DNA of 64,000 bases from Corynespora cassiicola (Eukaryota > Ascomycota > Dothideomycetes > Pleosporales > Corynesporascaceae), in assembly GCA_022059125.1 (NCBI GenBank), contig JAEUWY010000004.1:1116001-1180000 (forward strand). Direction: 5' to 3'. Position 1 is the first letter of the stretch, and each line of letters begins with the position of its first letter. Below are positions 48,894 through 59,329 of the stretch, one piece after another. The position numbers were made by a program, and so were the translations under genes. A model generated the notes under the pieces. It did no database searches. It saw nothing but the letters and a program-made list of their open reading frames with translations, and was not told where the DNA came from.

Positions 48894-50294
48894 ATGGCCG
48901 GCCCTGCACCCGCCTCCCAGGGCCAGAAGCGCGCGCGCTCGCCCTCGCGCTCCCCCTCACGTTCCCGATCGCGCTCTCGATCCCCGCCCCGCCAGCGAAA
49001 GCGCCCCGGTGCCGGGGCACGCATCTCCGCCGCCGACCGCGAAGCCGCCCGTCAGCGCCAGGCTCAGCGCGAGGAGGCCGAGAGGAAGGCCCAGCGCGAA
49101 GCCGCCTCCCGCGGCGTCCACGATGTCGTCAAACAACACTACAACATGGTCCCCGAGCGCGGCCGCGAGTGGCGTGTCACCGACAGCAAGATCAAGGGCC
49201 TGCGCAGCTACAACAACTGGGTCAAGTCATCCCTGATCCAGAAGTTCATTGGCGACGAGCGGCGCCTCAAGATCCTGGATATGGGCTGTGGCAAGGGGGG
49301 AGACCTGCAAAAGTGGCATTCGTCGCGCAAGGTGGAACTCTATGTTGGCGCAGACCCGGCCGACGTGTCTATAAGGCAGGCTCGAGATCGCTACGAGCAG
49401 ATGCGCAAGCGAATGCGCCGCAACCAATTCATCTTCCATGCCGAGTTCCACACAAAGGACTGCTTTGGCGAGTGGCTGGGCGACATCCCCATCATCAAGG
49501 ATGTCGGCATCGACGGGAGTGTTGGCCCCGGCAACGCCATGAGCCAGCGCTGGGGCGGCGGTGGCTTCGACATGGTCACCATGATGTTCTGCATGCACTA
49601 CGCGTTCGAGAGCGAGGAGAAGGCTCGGGGCATGCTGCGGAACGTCTCGGGCGCTCTGAAGAAGGGCGGCCGCTTCATCGGCTGCATCCCCAACTCGGAC
49701 GTGCTGTCGGCCAAGGTGATAGAACACCACAAGGCCAACGGCACCGCCGTCGGCGATAGCAATGGCGCCGTCGAGGAAGAGGACGACCGCCCGGCCTTTG
49801 CCAGCGACGACGAAGATGACTGGGATCCGGAGAAGAGTCTGGACAGTCCCAAGCCCAACGAATCCGAGGCGGCCGGCGGCGAGACCAAGGGCAAGGAAGC
49901 AGAGAAGGAGGAGGGTGAAGCTGAGGAGGAAGGGTTTGAATGGGGCAACAGCATCTACAGGGTGAAATTCCCCGGCAAAACGCCCCCGGATGGCACTTTC
50001 CGCCCGCCTTTCGGCTGGAAGTACTTTTTCTTCTTGGAAGAGGCCGTCGAAGAAGTCCCCGAGTACGTGGTGCCATGGGAGGCGTTCCGTGCTCTGGCCG
50101 AGGACTACAACCTGGAGCTGCAGTACCGCAAGCCGTTTAGAGAAGTCTGGGACGAGCAAAAGGACGATCCCATCTTGGGGCCGCTTAGCGAGAGAATGGG
50201 TGTCCGGGATCGTGCTACGGGTAGGCTCTTGACCACCGAGGAAGAATTGGAGGCGGCATCGGTATATCACGTCTTTGCCATGAACAAGATATGA
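48894..50294 (+). CDS. ABD1: mRNA cap guanine-N7 methyltransferase
   Basis: Single exon, 466 residues, ATG in a good context (CGCCATGG). N-terminal 45 residues are an Arg/Ser-rich nuclear tail (SPSRSRSRSRSPPRQRKRP). The catalytic domain follows: YNNWVKSSLI, which binds the cap region, then motif I LDMGCGKGGDLQKW (G131-G136), GADPADVSIRQARDRY, FDMVTMMFCMHYAFE, GGRFIGCIPNSD, and C-terminal FFFLEEAVEEVPEYVVPWE and FAMNKI. These are all diagnostic of the Abd1/RNMT family. An acidic Glu/Lys insert (about residues 295-345) is typical of filamentous fungi. It methylates the guanine of the GpppN cap in the nucleus. Confidence 0.97.
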   Translation: MAGPAPASQGQKRARSPSRSPSRSRSRSRSPPRQRKRPGAGARISAADREAARQRQAQREEAERKAQREAASRGVHDVVKQHYNMVPERGREWRVTDSKIKGLRSYNNWVKSSLIQKFIGDERRLKILDMGCGKGGDLQKWHSSRKVELYVGADPADVSIRQARDRYEQMRKRMRRNQFIFHAEFHTKDCFGEWLGDIPIIKDVGIDGSVGPGNAMSQRWGGGGFDMVTMMFCMHYAFESEEKARGMLRNVSGALKKGGRFIGCIPNSDVLSAKVIEHHKANGTAVGDSNGAVEEEDDRPAFASDDEDDWDPEKSLDSPKPNESEAAGGETKGKEAEKEEGEAEEEGFEWGNSIYRVKFPGKTPPDGTFRPPFGWKYFFFLEEAVEEVPEYVVPWEAFRALAEDYNLELQYRKPFREVWDEQKDDPILGPLSERMGVRDRATGRLLTTEEELEAASVYHVFAMNKI

Positions 50295-50808
50295 GGATCG
50301 ATGGTCATGTATGGAGGAGTATGGCGTCTTGGGCTTCTATGTGGGGCACTTGGGTCTGAAATGGGGCCCGTTTTCAAAAGCATTCACCTGGTGGCTTCTT
50401 TGGTAGAGACAGCATCTAGCAGCATGACGCCTGGCATCTGACCCTTGGCCAGGCGACAAATGACATGGCTTCATCATGGCTGAATTTCACGTGCAAGCTG
50501 CAAGCAAGCTGGAGTGGCAGACAAGGCCGCCGTTGACGGTCCCGTGATCGGCGTTCTTTGCGCCAGCCCCTTTGCCGAGGTCGTGGAATCGTCTCCGGCA
50601 TTTGAATCAATCCCTCAAAATCACAAGCTTCTCGTTGCCGACTCGTTGCATCTTCAACCCACTGCGCACACGCAATCCCCGCTGCAGTCGTCCCTCTTCC
50701 GCCTCCGCCGCGCTCGAGCTGACCTCAGGACCCTCGCTACGCCATCGCGCCTACGTACCCACCCAGATAGACGCCTCACTGTCGCATTAGCTCGCTGCCA
50801 TCACCACC
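50295..50808. other. Intergenic between ABD1 and PEX11 genes
   Basis: 514 bp holding the 3' end of the cap methyltransferase transcript and the promoter of the peroxin gene. CT-rich stretches are at about 50,680-50,710. No gene seen. Confidence 0.5.
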
Positions 50809-51573
50809 ATGGTCACCGACGCTCTCCAGCACCCGGCCGTGACCCACTTCCTCAAATATACGGCCACGACGGTCGGCCGCGACAAGGTCCTGCGGACTCT
50901 CCAGTACTTTGCGCGCTTCCTGGCCTGGTACCTCTACCGCACCAACCATGCCCAGTCGTCGATCGCGCCCTTCGAGGCGACCAAGAAGCAGTTCGGCCTG
51001 ACGCGGAAGCTGATGCGCGTGGGCAAGTTTGTCGAGCACTTCAAGGCTGCTGCCGTGGCCAGCGACGCAAAGTCGATGGACCCGGTGCTGCGGTATACCG
51101 CCATCGGGCGCCAGCTCGGATATGCGGGGTACATGTTGTTGGACAATGCCACTGTGGTGAGTGTCTCCCGCCCTCCCTTCGTATGAGCTGGGCATTGCGT
51201 GCTGACCCGCTCCCTCCAGCTGGATGCCACATCGATACGCAAGTTCTCCGCCTCGCAGCGCCTCCTCCGCGAGGGCTACCGTGCCTGGTTCACGGGCATC
51301 TCCTTCAGCATCATCTCGTCTCTTTACTCGCTCTACAAGCTTCGCGAGCGCGCGCAAAACATCTCGGAGAAGGATGGCGAGGGTGTCGTCGAGAAGAAGA
51401 AGATAGAGAGGGAGACCAACGCTGTGCGCATCCAGCTCATCAGCGACCTGTGCGACATCACCATCCCTAGCTCTACTCTCGGATGGGCCAAGTTCGACGA
51501 TGGCTTTGTCGGCCTGGCCGGCACCGTGAGCAGCTTGCTGGGTGTCTACACACAATGGAAGAAGACTGCTTAG
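50809..51573 (+). CDS. PEX11: Peroxisomal membrane protein Pex11
   Basis: Exons 50,809-51,156 and 51,220-51,573. The 63-bp intron has GTGAGT, branch GCTGAC and CCAG. 233 residues, normal length. The N-terminal amphipathic part (FLKYTATTVGRDKVLRTLQYFARFLAWYL) matches the Pex11 membrane-remodelling helix; then FGLTRKLMRVGKFVEHFKAA, and near the C-terminus LISDLCDITIPSS and LGWAKFDDGFVGLAGTVSSLLG, the conserved Pex11 signature. The protein elongates peroxisome membranes before division. It is convergent with the rhodopsin-domain gene. Confidence 0.96.
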
Positions 51574-52086
51574 AAGGCCGCTTGGTCGGAACAAGGAGGT
51601 TGTCTGTTGGACTTTGAGATATTGCTGCTCCTGTCGTTGATGACCAAGGGCTGGACGTCCCTCTTTTCTTTCCGTCTCACGTCTACCACTACTCATATCC
51701 CCCTTTTCTGTCTATATCTAGCTCTAATGGCCAGTCTCGTTTCTTTCCCTCCCACATGTGTGTGTATGTCTCTGCGCATCCAAAATCCCCCTTCTTAGTC
51801 TCTCACCGCGGTAAAACAAACATGTCAATACCCATATCCTAGTCAAAACTTTACCTAAGCCCATCAGCAGCATGAAACTCAAGAATTTCGCGCATCCCCC
51901 GCATACACCCGCCTAGTCTTGAAGACCTGCACAACTCTAGGAAAACTGAAGAAAAGGGGGAAAAAAAAAACTCAATTGCCAGTAGTAACGTAGCAGGGTA
52001 TCAGCCATAACACGGTATTTTCAAAGACACATTTCTCCTTAGCACTCCAGAATTCCCACCTCAAAAATGCCCAGGCCGTGATGGGC
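51574..52086. other. Intergenic between convergent genes
   Basis: 513 bp of shared 3' sequence between the peroxin gene and the rhodopsin-domain gene. Contains an A-run at 51,959-51,971 and CT-rich stretches. No gene seen. Confidence 0.5.
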
Positions 52087-54016
52087 CTACTTTTCCCAAG
52101 CCCGGATGTGATCAAAAGGAATCTCGGCACGCTCCACAGTGGTCGTATGCGCCGCATTCCCGCTCGAGCTCTTGTCGAAGTCGGGAACTACGAGATCCTG
52201 CACATATCTATCCTGATAATGTGAAATGCTGCCGCTACTGCGGACTTGCTCCAGGGGACCACTACCATCCTGAGGGGACCCAGACATGGACAGCGAGCCA
52301 ATAGAGCCCTGGTGTGCGAGATTTCGCTGCGACTCGCGCGAGGTGCGAGACTCGGTGTGTGAGAGGGCATTCAGCATGTTCTTGCCGCCGCGCGAAAGCG
52401 TCGTTATCGACGTCGAGGACGGCTTGTGGCTGTGGCGATGCTTGGACCTGCTTGGAGATGTCGACCGCGTCATGGAAAGCCCCAGGCCCGTCTTGCCATC
52501 GATCTTGTTGGCCAACACGCTTATGCGGCTGGTCCGACCCTCTGTATCCTCGCGCGCGCCCGCAAAGCCGCCTCCAACTCCCTTGTCCGCGCCCTGATCG
52601 GCCAGCGCGATGCTCTGGCTGTTGCGACGATCGGTGCGCACCTCGATTTCGTTGACTACGAGGATCTTGTTGCCGGCTAGGGAGGAGACCAATGGCCAGA
52701 AGATGGGAATGGAAGCGCACAGGATGGCAATGTTGATTTCGAGAACGGAGAATAGGTAGATGGCGGGGGTAGCATAGGTAACGTCGAAGACTGGGACCGT
52801 GCCGGCTCGTTTGATACACAAGCTGATCAGACGGGCTATCGAGAGTATTACGACACTACACATGTCAGCGTTGTCCGTCCCCGCAAATCGCATAGCTTCA
52901 TGGTGGACTATCACTTACATGCCGCCCATGGTAAACAAGGCGATGAGCCCCATCTTTGTCTTGCCGCCCATTCGGAGGCTTCTCAGAAAGGGGATTGGAA
53001 GTAAGAAGACTAGCAGATCTAGCAGCATATTGGTGGATGCATGTGTGACCCAGCTGGCGAAGAATTGACCGGCGTTCTTGCTTCCCCACGCGATACACTC
53101 TCCGGGTACACTGTAGTTCCAATTCTTTTCTATGGGATGGCATGCAAATAGCGCAAGGAGGAAGAATGTCAGACCCCACACACCAGAAACAACAGCCAAG
53201 GTGATGGTTATAGGCCTTGCCATTGTCCGGCGATTCGAGAACAGCCGACGGTATTGCATGAGGAGGGAGAGCTGAAAACCGGTTAGCAGAGCCGCTTGGA
53301 ATATTGAACAGACACGTTGGGCATCCTCGAAGCAATGAGAACAGTAAATGTGACGAGAAGTAGTTCTGGAGCACACAGAGAAGACATGGAAGGCACGTCC
53401 GAAGCAGCGCTTCTGCTACCACATCTCCCCCAACCCCAGTAGTCGCAACAGCCATACAGTTGAAAAGGGAAGTGTATTACCTTTATGAAGGTTGTAGAAG
53501 CACAGTAGGTTGTGTTCGTGCTCCAGATATGTTTGAAATATTCGATTCTCTGGTCCTGTGTTAGCAGGGCATCCGTAGAGCGAAAGCCCACATCGGAGCA
53601 TAGTGGTCGTTGACATGACGCAGCACCATCCTACATACCTCGTGCTCATCAAGCGTCCAGAAATGCCGGCCCATCCCATTGTCTGGCACTGCGAGTGAGT
53701 TAGCGACGATGGACCAGGATGAAAGACCAAACTCAACGCACTAAGACAAGTGATGGTCGAGCCAACGATGGTGGCAACACCGGCAAGCGCAACAAACAGA
53801 TCGTCCCAGCCCCAAAGACGTTCTTTCAGTCGAACATAGAGCCGCAGGCTGATGGCAGCACATGCAATAATCTGGCGAGGGCATCAGCGCTCCACTTTGG
53901 TCGAATCACGAGACACGAGTGGAACGGCTTACAAGAAATGTGATGGTTACACCCTTTATTGTCTCTGGCCTGTTGACTACAGGCAGGTTGGCATTGTCGG
54001 GATGGTTCGCGCTCAT
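52087..54016 (-). CDS. Fungal rhodopsin-domain integral membrane protein (PTH11-like 7TM)
   Basis: Six exons: 53,933-54,016; 53,742-53,871; 53,639-53,688; 53,481-53,549; 52,919-53,271; 52,087-52,855. All introns are GT-AG; the fourth is unusually long (209 bp). The product is 484 residues. After a short N-terminus come seven hydrophobic segments, starting ITFLIIACAAISLRLYVRL, with the family hallmarks WGWDDLFVALAG, EYFKHIW, YCASTTFIKLSLLMQYRRLF, HPIEKNW, FVHA-like WVTHASTNMLLDLLVFLLPIPF, and LSIARLISL. The cytoplasmic tail (~200 residues) is Ser/Arg-rich. No CFEM domain is present, as in many family members. The class is known as the fungal integral membrane/rhodopsin family (PF20684); PTH11 of rice blast is a relative. 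The ligand is unknown. Confidence 0.9.
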
Positions 54017-57000
54017 GCTGGCAACCTCCCTCGCAGGGCTATCCGCCGCCTGCAGTCGGAATGGAAGAAGAGTTCAATGGACCAAAGGACCAGTGGAGAC
54101 CATACAATGGGCTACTGGCCGAAAGAATCAACCTAGTGGAGTAGATTGCGTCGAGCAGTGCGCTACATGATCCCATGGAACCGCAGTGACTGTCGACGAG
54201 AAAAAGCGCGAGGCTGTAGTAAGGCTGTTGGTCGATGGCGTAATATACTCCGAGGCCTGTCCCCTCCTCTTTTCTGTAATTCGACTCTTATGGCTTGATA
54301 CGCAATCGGACCGTGAAAACCAGGAACTTGAGATAATGCAAACGTGGGCTGCGTATGTGAAGGGCGTGCGGAGAATTGGCATATATAACGGACCGAACGA
54401 CGGGGAGCAGGACAGGGGACCAGTGGGACCCTCGGAGCTAGCACCTTGGTGTACGCTATGCCACACCACAAGAGACCAAGAGGGACGGGGCCCGCAGCCC
54501 TGGGTTCAGAGACTGCCCGGTTGTGCAAGGCCCTGCCTTCTCATTGCTCTGCCTTGTACGCGATGGGGCTGCTGGCGTCGGGCCCCGAAATCGACCATGG
54601 CAGAGCTCGCCTGGCTGGCAGCCACTAGGGGACGCCGCTGCGCGTAGGGTGCAGTGCTCTTCTTATCTCGCCATGGCGCACCTGGCCCTGCGGCTATCCA
54701 GTGCCGTTTCCGGCGGGCATGCAATGCAATCTTACCTTGGATGCTGTGCGTCTAATGCCGCCGAGCGGCGGCGGCGCACGTGTACCGTTCGCCATGGTGA
54801 GACTGGCCTAAGCTGCGCTGCAGCCAAAGCCGCGTTCCCCCACACTTCCTTGCAGAGGCGGCGGCGAAGCTAGTTTTTTTGCTCCGGGATCCCCTCTGTC
54901 TGGCCGCTGCACGACTCGTCGCTGGGAGCCACTGAGCCCGCGGAGGAGGAAAGAAAGCCGGCAAGGTCTGGGGCCCAAAGCCACTGCGTTTGGGGTTTTG
55001 CAAAGCTAAGCTTCACGGTCCACGCCATTGGAGAGCTAGAAGATGACATGTAAGTCTCGTGGAGAAGCTGGGGTTGGTGGCGTGTGCTGGTGTATCGTCC
55101 AAGGGAGAGTTGCTTTGCCCTAGAGAGTGTGAGAGAGGGACACGGAGGGGGAGAAGGATCCTTGCCCGACACGAGACTCAAAACCAAAACGATCAGCGAC
55201 CATTCCGCGCGCCGCGACGGTGAGATCCGGTGCCCTTGCACCCTTGATGGGTTGCGTTTTGCTGCGTGATGGAGGTGCCATGGCACGCGTGGCAGGCCAC
55301 AGCCCGAGATGCCACCGACGGGATAGATGGATGGTGCCACGTGAGCGGGTGCGATGCTACTACCCGGTGGCATCGTGCTGTATCACTCGCAGCTTCGCAC
55401 CTCTTCATTGACTTCTCTTCTCTCCGTCTGCAGGCATTCCAGCCCATACGCTCTTCGAGGAAGCTGGAAACATCTTGTCAGCAGGGGGTATGCATCAGGC
55501 GACCAGCGGGGGCAAACCACCGGACATGGACCGAGGCGGCCATGGCGACACCGCTTCCTCGTCAAGGACGCTGGAACAGGACCGCCCCCACGAGATTTGG
55601 CACTGCAGTCGTCGAGAAACGAAGGATACATGCCACCATGTTACCCAACGCTGCCGCCCACCGTGAGCTCTTCTTTGCCAAAGACGCATGACGTACACTT
55701 GACTCGATTTCGCAGACATGGCAAGGTTTGCGTCTTATTGAAGCTCTGGCTTCTGTAGAGGATTAATTATGCATCCTATTTGGCATTCCCGTATTAATAC
55801 CACATGCCAGGCATCGCATCATAGGAATGATGCGCCCAACTTTCGTCTCCCGTCAAGAAACACCCCGAGGTGACGATTAATAATCTCACCATGTCCTTTT
55901 CTGCAGTGGCTTGACCAACCCTTCCAAGCCAGTATTTGACCTTGTATGGCGTTGTGGCTGGCCCACCTCAGTGCCGTATAAAAGTAGAGACACTACATGA
56001 ACAGGGCCCCGTGGAGATCAGTAAAAACGGGTAGGATACTCCGTGTCCCGTGTCCCGTGTTTGGATTGGTGCACTGTCTATAGACTTTCCAGGACTATCC
56101 CTTTCAAACGATGATCTCGTGCAACCCTTCGGGCTTCGAGTATTTCGAAGAGACAATGGCAGAACCATCCTGCTAGATCGATGGAGACAGACTACTCGCC
56201 TGTATTTCATAGTAATCTTGGACCATCAGGGTCCACCAGAGTCGGTAGTCAATATGCGAGTTCAAATCTACAACTTATACCATTACGAGGAGATCTTGAC
56301 GCTGGGAAACACATGCATCGTTACGGCCCTGTTGCTAGGCTAACACCCCGCATCGATCGGCCAGACATTCCTGTCCTCGATTCCCCTCATCAACCGACAC
56401 GATGAACATTCAGATAAACTTTTGACACCTGTTAGTCCCTGGCGACGCCATGTGTTACTGGCTGCAAATGTCGCCCACCCCTGCTTCCGTGTCATCAGCC
56501 ATGGCACCTCTCCGGTGCGGGGGGAACCGGCAAATAGTACCATTATCGGCCAAGCCATATGTATTACTCGCGGCAGGATGCCAAAGGGCACAGAAAGGCA
56601 TTGGGGAGCCCGTCAGGATGTTCAGGGGAACGGGAGAACGGTGTCGATCACCGCTTGTAACGAGTCATCCCGTCGGCGAATTTCTTCGGCAAGACTATCG
56701 CGGCAACGGCACTATGACGAGCGTGGTACTTTCCCCGAGCCGCTTCACACACAGATGGGTGTTGATCCGATCGCTTGCTATTCTAGTGGCGAAATTTCGG
56801 ACAATGGGCATCGGGTGTAGAAGGCTAGCTCTCTTACAGGATTATGCAATAGGCGTCCACAGTGCAAATAGGAATTGTTCACGGCAATCGAGCTTGTTAA
56901 AGGTCGCTTTGGGTACCATCTCCAGTGATCTTGTCTGCGGTTCCGCAGGGTATACCGCAAGCGTCGCTAGGGCGCCAACTGTTCGAGCTGTTCCTGCTCG

Positions 57001-57020
57001 CACTCTTATCCGGTCGCTCT
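54017..57020. other. 3-kb gene-poor stretch
   Basis: Lies between the start of the rhodopsin-domain gene and the end of the permease gene. Several open frames of 60-153 codons exist (for example 54,186-54,647 plus, 56,450-57,079 plus) but none shows a domain, signal peptide or splice-joined conserved protein. No tRNA with both A and B boxes and a fold was found. Composition is ordinary, not RIP-like. It could hold a long promoter, a non-coding transcript or a lineage-specific gene. Confidence 0.45.
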
Positions 57021-58774
57021 TCAAGAATCACTTTTCCTCTCCTTATCGGATGAAGCCGCAGCATCATGAGGCTCACTGACGCCCATGCCCACATCCTGTA
57101 GGCCCATTTTGCCCGTGTCGTAACCATGGCTCGCCAGATAGTCCCTGAAATTGATGTCCTCCTTGTCAATGGTATCCTGGCCGATATGTGGCAGCAGAAA
57201 GACCAGGCCTGCTGCCAGGAAAGCCAGGGCGCTTGCAACGAAGAAAGGGTTACGGCCTGCAGCGACCTTATCTTTGCCGGCGGCCTTTTGGATGGCATCG
57301 AGCGCATATGAGCCCGCAAAGGCTCCGATCTTGCCAATGGCAGCCGCGATTCCGTAGTATTGGCCTCTGGTATATGGTTAACAGGAATGGAAGAAAAAGG
57401 GGCGGGAGCAAGGTGAGGATGCGTACCGAATGCCAGTGGCACAAGTTTTCGAAGCGACCAGGCCCTGTGTTTGATTCCCGGGTTAGCACCGACTGCCGTA
57501 GGACTCGCAGGGTTGAAGACTGCAATGCTTACAATGTTATCGCCCGGTCCAAATTCGCCCAATGCAAGGAAAACACCATAGACGACGACGAAGCCCGCCA
57601 CATTCTCGGGCTTGTTGAGCCATGGATAGCAGCCCGCCATGATGAAACCAATGATGCCCTGGAGCATAACTCCTATGGCGAGCGTCTTCTTGGGGCCCAT
57701 GCTCGGCAGGTCGGCGACGAAGGCACCTGCAAGGCAGCCTGGCATATAGAAGAAGTTGATCAAGATGTTCCATGCGAGCGATTTCCACAGTGGCGCGCCC
57801 TCGCCCAGCAGGTTTTCGAGGATGGAGGTGGAATAGATGCCGAAGGAATAGGCCGAGAAGTCGTAAATGAACCAGATGATGCTGACAACGCTCAGCCGGA
57901 ACCAATAATATTTGATGACCAAAAGCCAGGGCGTCTTGGTATGGGCGAGCGACTCGCGCTTAAAGGCCTCGGGTTCCTGGAGCTTCAATCGCAGGTACAG
58001 GAGCGAGAGCGGGGGGATGACGCCGATTCCCAGGCACACGCGCCACGCGACTCGGAGGTGATTTTCGCCCGTGATTTTGACCACAATGGTGGCGACAATG
58101 GCGGAGATGAGGAAAGCCAGGTCAATCTGCACATTGGTGAAGAGGATGAACCATTTGTTTCGGGACCCCTCCTTGAGCTCGCCGGTGCTCTCCGCGCAGC
58201 CCACGCTGCCGGCAGGATATTCACCGCCGATGCCTGGCCCAGGTCAATGTCTTGCGGCGCCCGTGGGCTGGGAGCACTTACCGACGCCCAGGAAGAATCG
58301 GTATGCGACGAGGGCAGCCAGCAGGCCGCTTGGGCTCCCCCCGGCGCCGTAGGAGGCGGTGCCCAAGGCGGCGAAGAGGATGATGATGATGGTGGAGACG
58401 AACAACGACCACTTGCGTGAGAAGTGATCCGACGTGTAGCCGAAGAGCAGCATGCCGAGCACGGTGCCGGCAAAGGTGATGGAGGAGACATTTGCCTGGG
58501 CCGAGGAGTTGACGTATGCGTCTGGGTAGATCCTCTTCAGCATGGTATTGACAGGGCCGATGATCTGCTCGGGCGGTCAGTCGGACGGGGCGCAGGTGGC
58601 GGGCCAGAGATGTGTCACGTTGTTGAGATAGCCGTCAGAGAACAGGCCGGCGCCGCACGCGATGACGGGCCACAGCCTCTCCCATCGACCCTTTTCGGTG
58701 CGGGAGATGCTCTCGCGACGCGGCGGCGAAGCCTCGACATGGACGTCGTTTGCGGAACCCTTGGGTCCAGACAT
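57021..58774 (-). CDS. MFS permease of the Git1/phosphate:H+ symporter type
   Basis: Five exons: 58,619-58,774; 58,282-58,564; 57,533-58,233; 57,427-57,464; 57,021-57,366, with introns of 48-68 bp. 507 residues with twelve predicted membrane helices. The family signatures are FSDGYLNN (about 45-52) and GPVNTMLKRIYPD in TM1, GMLLFGYTSDHFSRKW (the MFS loop 2-3 motif), YRFFLGVGIGGEYPAGSVGCAES in TM4, [36 protein letters not shown] in TM10-11 (split by two introns). The D-G-Y-x-N and G-x-G-x-EYP motifs place it with phosphate and glycerophosphodiester permeases (Pho84/Git1). Substrate is inferred: glycerophosphoinositol, glycerophosphocholine or phosphate. A run of G lies just upstream of the ATG. 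Confidence 0.9.
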
Positions 58775-59329
58775 GGTGGCGGCGCTTTGGGGGGGGGGGG
58801 GGGGGAGAGAGCAGGCAGGGTGGCGGGGCGGCAGGCGGCCGGGCTATTTATCCATGGCCACGACTTGACGGCCTGTCGGACGCTGTGCTGCTGTGCTGCT
58901 GCACTGCTGCGCTGCAACGGTTGGCTCCACGCGGTCATCGGTCGTCGAGCATGGCGCACCGAATCAAGCTCGGGTCTCGGCAGCAACAAGCTCGCTCAGC
59001 ATGGGCCCCACGGCTGAGCTTGGAGAAGCTTGTGTTGGCTCGGCCGGGCCGAACAAGTGATTGGCCAGGGCGCCATCGAGCCACATGCCAATCGGAGAGA
59101 CGAACCGCAGGCGTGCAAACACGTCTTCGTACTCGGCCAGCCACCACGTCCTTCGGCGGAGATACAGCGGCTCTGGGCATACAAGCATGCCCACTGGACT
59201 CGACCGCTTCTCAACGTCACCCGTCTAGAGGCACTTGGAATGCACCGGCCAACATGCTTCGTCGCCACCATCTGGCATTACTTCTACCACGCTTGTTTAG
59301 CCATCAACCCCCTCTGGTGCCGCCATCTC
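58775..59329. other. Intergenic: permease promoter and hydrolase 3' end
   Basis: Contains a homopolymer of about 16 G (58,790-58,805) some 16-31 bp upstream of the permease ATG and CTGCTGTG-like repeats (58,880-58,915). No gene supported. Confidence 0.5.

Noticed and set aside
54186..54647. 153-codon plus-strand frame
   Set aside because: Composition and content are not protein-like beyond the first ~50 codons and no family is recognised. Left as unsupported.
56250..56280. tRNA B-box-like GTTCAAATC
   Set aside because: No matching A box or cloverleaf arms at suitable distances.
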